Source of the DNA: Chloroflexota bacterium
GTDB lineage: Bacteria > Chloroflexota > Dehalococcoidia > GIF9 > UBA5629
Length of the DNA: 6,854 nucleotides
Direction of reading: 5' to 3'
Assembly: GCA_016875975.1 (NCBI GenBank)
Contig: VGOF01000078.1
Coordinates: forward strand, 1 to 6,854
In this document: one piece after another, positions 6,217 to 6,854 of the stretch
How positions within the stretch are numbered: position 1 is the first letter of the stretch
Layout of the letters: the number at the start of each line of letters is the position of its first letter
Position numbers and translations under genes: made by a program
Notes under the pieces: model-generated
The model's database searches: none
What the model saw: the letters and a program-made list of their open reading frames with translations, nothing else
What the model was told of the DNA's origin: nothing

Positions 6217-6246
6217 ATAGTACCATAGCTACAAAACAGATGTCAA
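6217..6246 (-). promoter_or_regulatory. Sigma-70-type promoter of the acyl-CoA synthetase/liv operon
   Basis: Minus strand: consensus -35 TTGACA (6246-6241), 18-nt spacer, -10 TACTAT (6222-6217), preceded by an extended -10 TG-N (TGG, 6225-6223). Predicted start of transcription is near 6212-6209, giving a leader of roughly 175 nt before the synthetase ATG that contains the leader ORF and attenuator. It is the best promoter match I see in the divergent region. Confidence 0.7.
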
Positions 6247-6273
6247 CAGGGATAGCCTTCATTGTTACCGCCA

Positions 6274-6287
6274 ACGCATCAATGCGT
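6274..6287. repeat. Short inverted repeat in the divergent intergenic region
   Basis: ACGCAT (6274-6279), CA, ATGCGT (6282-6287): a perfect 6-bp dyad with a 2-bp centre. It lies upstream of the operon -35 element and about 20 bp ahead of the candidate -10 of the divergent gene, a place where a dimeric regulator could act on both. It is short enough to arise by chance. Confidence 0.3.
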
Positions 6288-6305
6288 CTATTCTCAACGT
6301 ATTTA

Positions 6306-6314
6306 TGGTATCAT
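6306..6314 (+). promoter_or_regulatory. Possible extended -10 promoter for the divergent membrane protein gene
   Basis: TGGTATCAT on the plus strand matches an extended -10 (TG-N-TATCAT), about 43 nt before the start codon at 6357. No recognisable -35 is found 16-18 nt upstream. Weak support only. Confidence 0.25.
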
Positions 6315-6356
6315 CTACCTGCCGACAACACTTGAATCTAGCCTGGAGCAATAGAC

Positions 6357-6854
6357 ATGAGACGACATACCACCATTTTTATCCTGGCCGCTGTATTCAT
6401 CGCCACGTCAGTATTGCTGTACTTCTTCCATTTTCTGATATTCAAAGACCCGCATCACATATTCATTTATATGCTCGGCGACCTGGCCTTCTTACCGCTG
6501 GAGGTTTTCCTGGTAGTGGTTGTAATAGAGCGCATCCTAGCATATCGGGAGAAACAGGCCACCATGAAGAAGCTGAATATGGTAATCGGTGCCTTTTTCA
6601 GCGAGGTGGGGAATGAACTGCTGGGGCGACTGCTGGGATGTTTTGAAAAGACCGAGGAAATCTGCCAGTGCCTTGCCATCAAAGGCAATTGGTGTCATGC
6701 TGATTTCACCAGGGCGGTTACCTGGGCGCATGGCTTCAAAGGAGGTCCTGATAGCACCAAGATAGACCTGCAAAGCTTACGAACGTTTCTAATACAAAAA
6801 CGGCAGTTCCTGCTGGCTCTGCTGGAAAACCCCAACCTCCTGGAGCACGAACGC
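6357..6854 (+). CDS. Two-helix membrane protein of unknown function (3' end beyond the window)
   Basis: ATG at 6357 opens 166 codons without a stop to the right edge. GGAG (6345-6348) lies 8 nt ahead, supporting this start. The N-terminus is short and basic (MRRH), then a hydrophobic helix (about 7-28), a short turn DPHHIFIYMLGD (31-42) with two adjacent His, a second helix (about 43-60) and a charged exit ERILAYREKQATMKKL (58-73). This predicts a hairpin membrane anchor followed by a cytoplasmic domain, with both ends on the cytoplasmic side. The soluble part, from about 74, is mostly helical in character and contains four Cys (95, 103, 105, 113), not in an obvious metal-binding pattern. I recognise no named domain. 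It is transcribed away from the transporter operon and need not share its function. Confidence 0.8.
   Translation, partial: MRRHTTIFILAAVFIATSVLLYFFHFLIFKDPHHIFIYMLGDLAFLPLEVFLVVVVIERILAYREKQATMKKLNMVIGAFFSEVGNELLGRLLGCFEKTEEICQCLAIKGNWCHADFTRAVTWAHGFKGGPDSTKIDLQSLRTFLIQKRQFLLALLENPNLLEHER

Noticed and set aside
6144..6335. Plus-strand ORF of 63 codons with a Lys-rich N-terminal segment
   Set aside because: It is the antisense of the Phe-rich leader and promoter: TTC/TTT runs read as GAA/AAA purines on the other strand. It has no ribosome binding site and no family resemblance.
1..6854. CRISPR array, tRNA/rRNA gene, insertion sequence or phage genes
   Set aside because: I saw no repeat-spacer pattern, cloverleaf, rRNA segment, transposase motif or terminal inverted repeats; nearly all the sequence is explained by the operon and the divergent gene.

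Overview
The window holds one long leftward (minus-strand) operon and, divergent from it, the start of one rightward gene. In minus-strand transcription order the operon is: sigma-70-type promoter (6246-6217), a short leader ORF whose peptide is packed with phenylalanine (6196-6110), a GC-rich hairpin with a U-rich tail just ahead of the first structural gene (6078-6045), a long-chain-type acyl-CoA synthetase (6033-4114), livH permease (4121-3237), livM permease (3233-2184), a lipoprotein substrate-binding protein (2108-819), a strong intercistronic hairpin (801-774), and livF ATPase (756 to beyond the left edge). On the plus strand a two-helix membrane protein of unknown function starts at 6357 and runs off the right edge.

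The transporter belongs to the HAAT (branched-chain amino acid type) ABC family. Such cassettes with an adjacent AMP-forming acyl-CoA synthetase are usually thought to import an amino acid or carboxylic acid and, for acids, trap it as the CoA thioester. Both permeases, the binding protein and one of the two expected ATPases are present. The partner ATPase LivG is not in the window.

The most interesting element is the roughly 175-nt leader of the operon. It has the parts of a classical ribosome-mediated transcription attenuator: a good promoter, a 28-codon ORF with its own Shine-Dalgarno sequence and seven Phe codons within ten positions plus one Trp codon, an intrinsic-terminator-like hairpin ending just before the ribosome binding site of the synthetase gene, and a 10-nt segment late in the leader ORF that is perfectly complementary to the 5' arm and loop of that terminator (a candidate antiterminator). 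If real, expression of a transporter/acyl-CoA synthetase operon would follow charged tRNA-Phe, the logic known from enterobacterial pheA and pheST. That would point to phenylalanine or a related aromatic acid as substrate.

The organism cannot be fixed from this window. Genes are bacterial, with canonical -35/-10 and Shine-Dalgarno signals, a lipobox and moderate GC content. The synthetase-linked HAAT cassette is common in anaerobic environmental lineages such as Desulfobacterota and uncultured Dehalococcoidia (Chloroflexota). The signal peptide and binding protein remind me of the latter, but this is an impression and not a demonstrated assignment.
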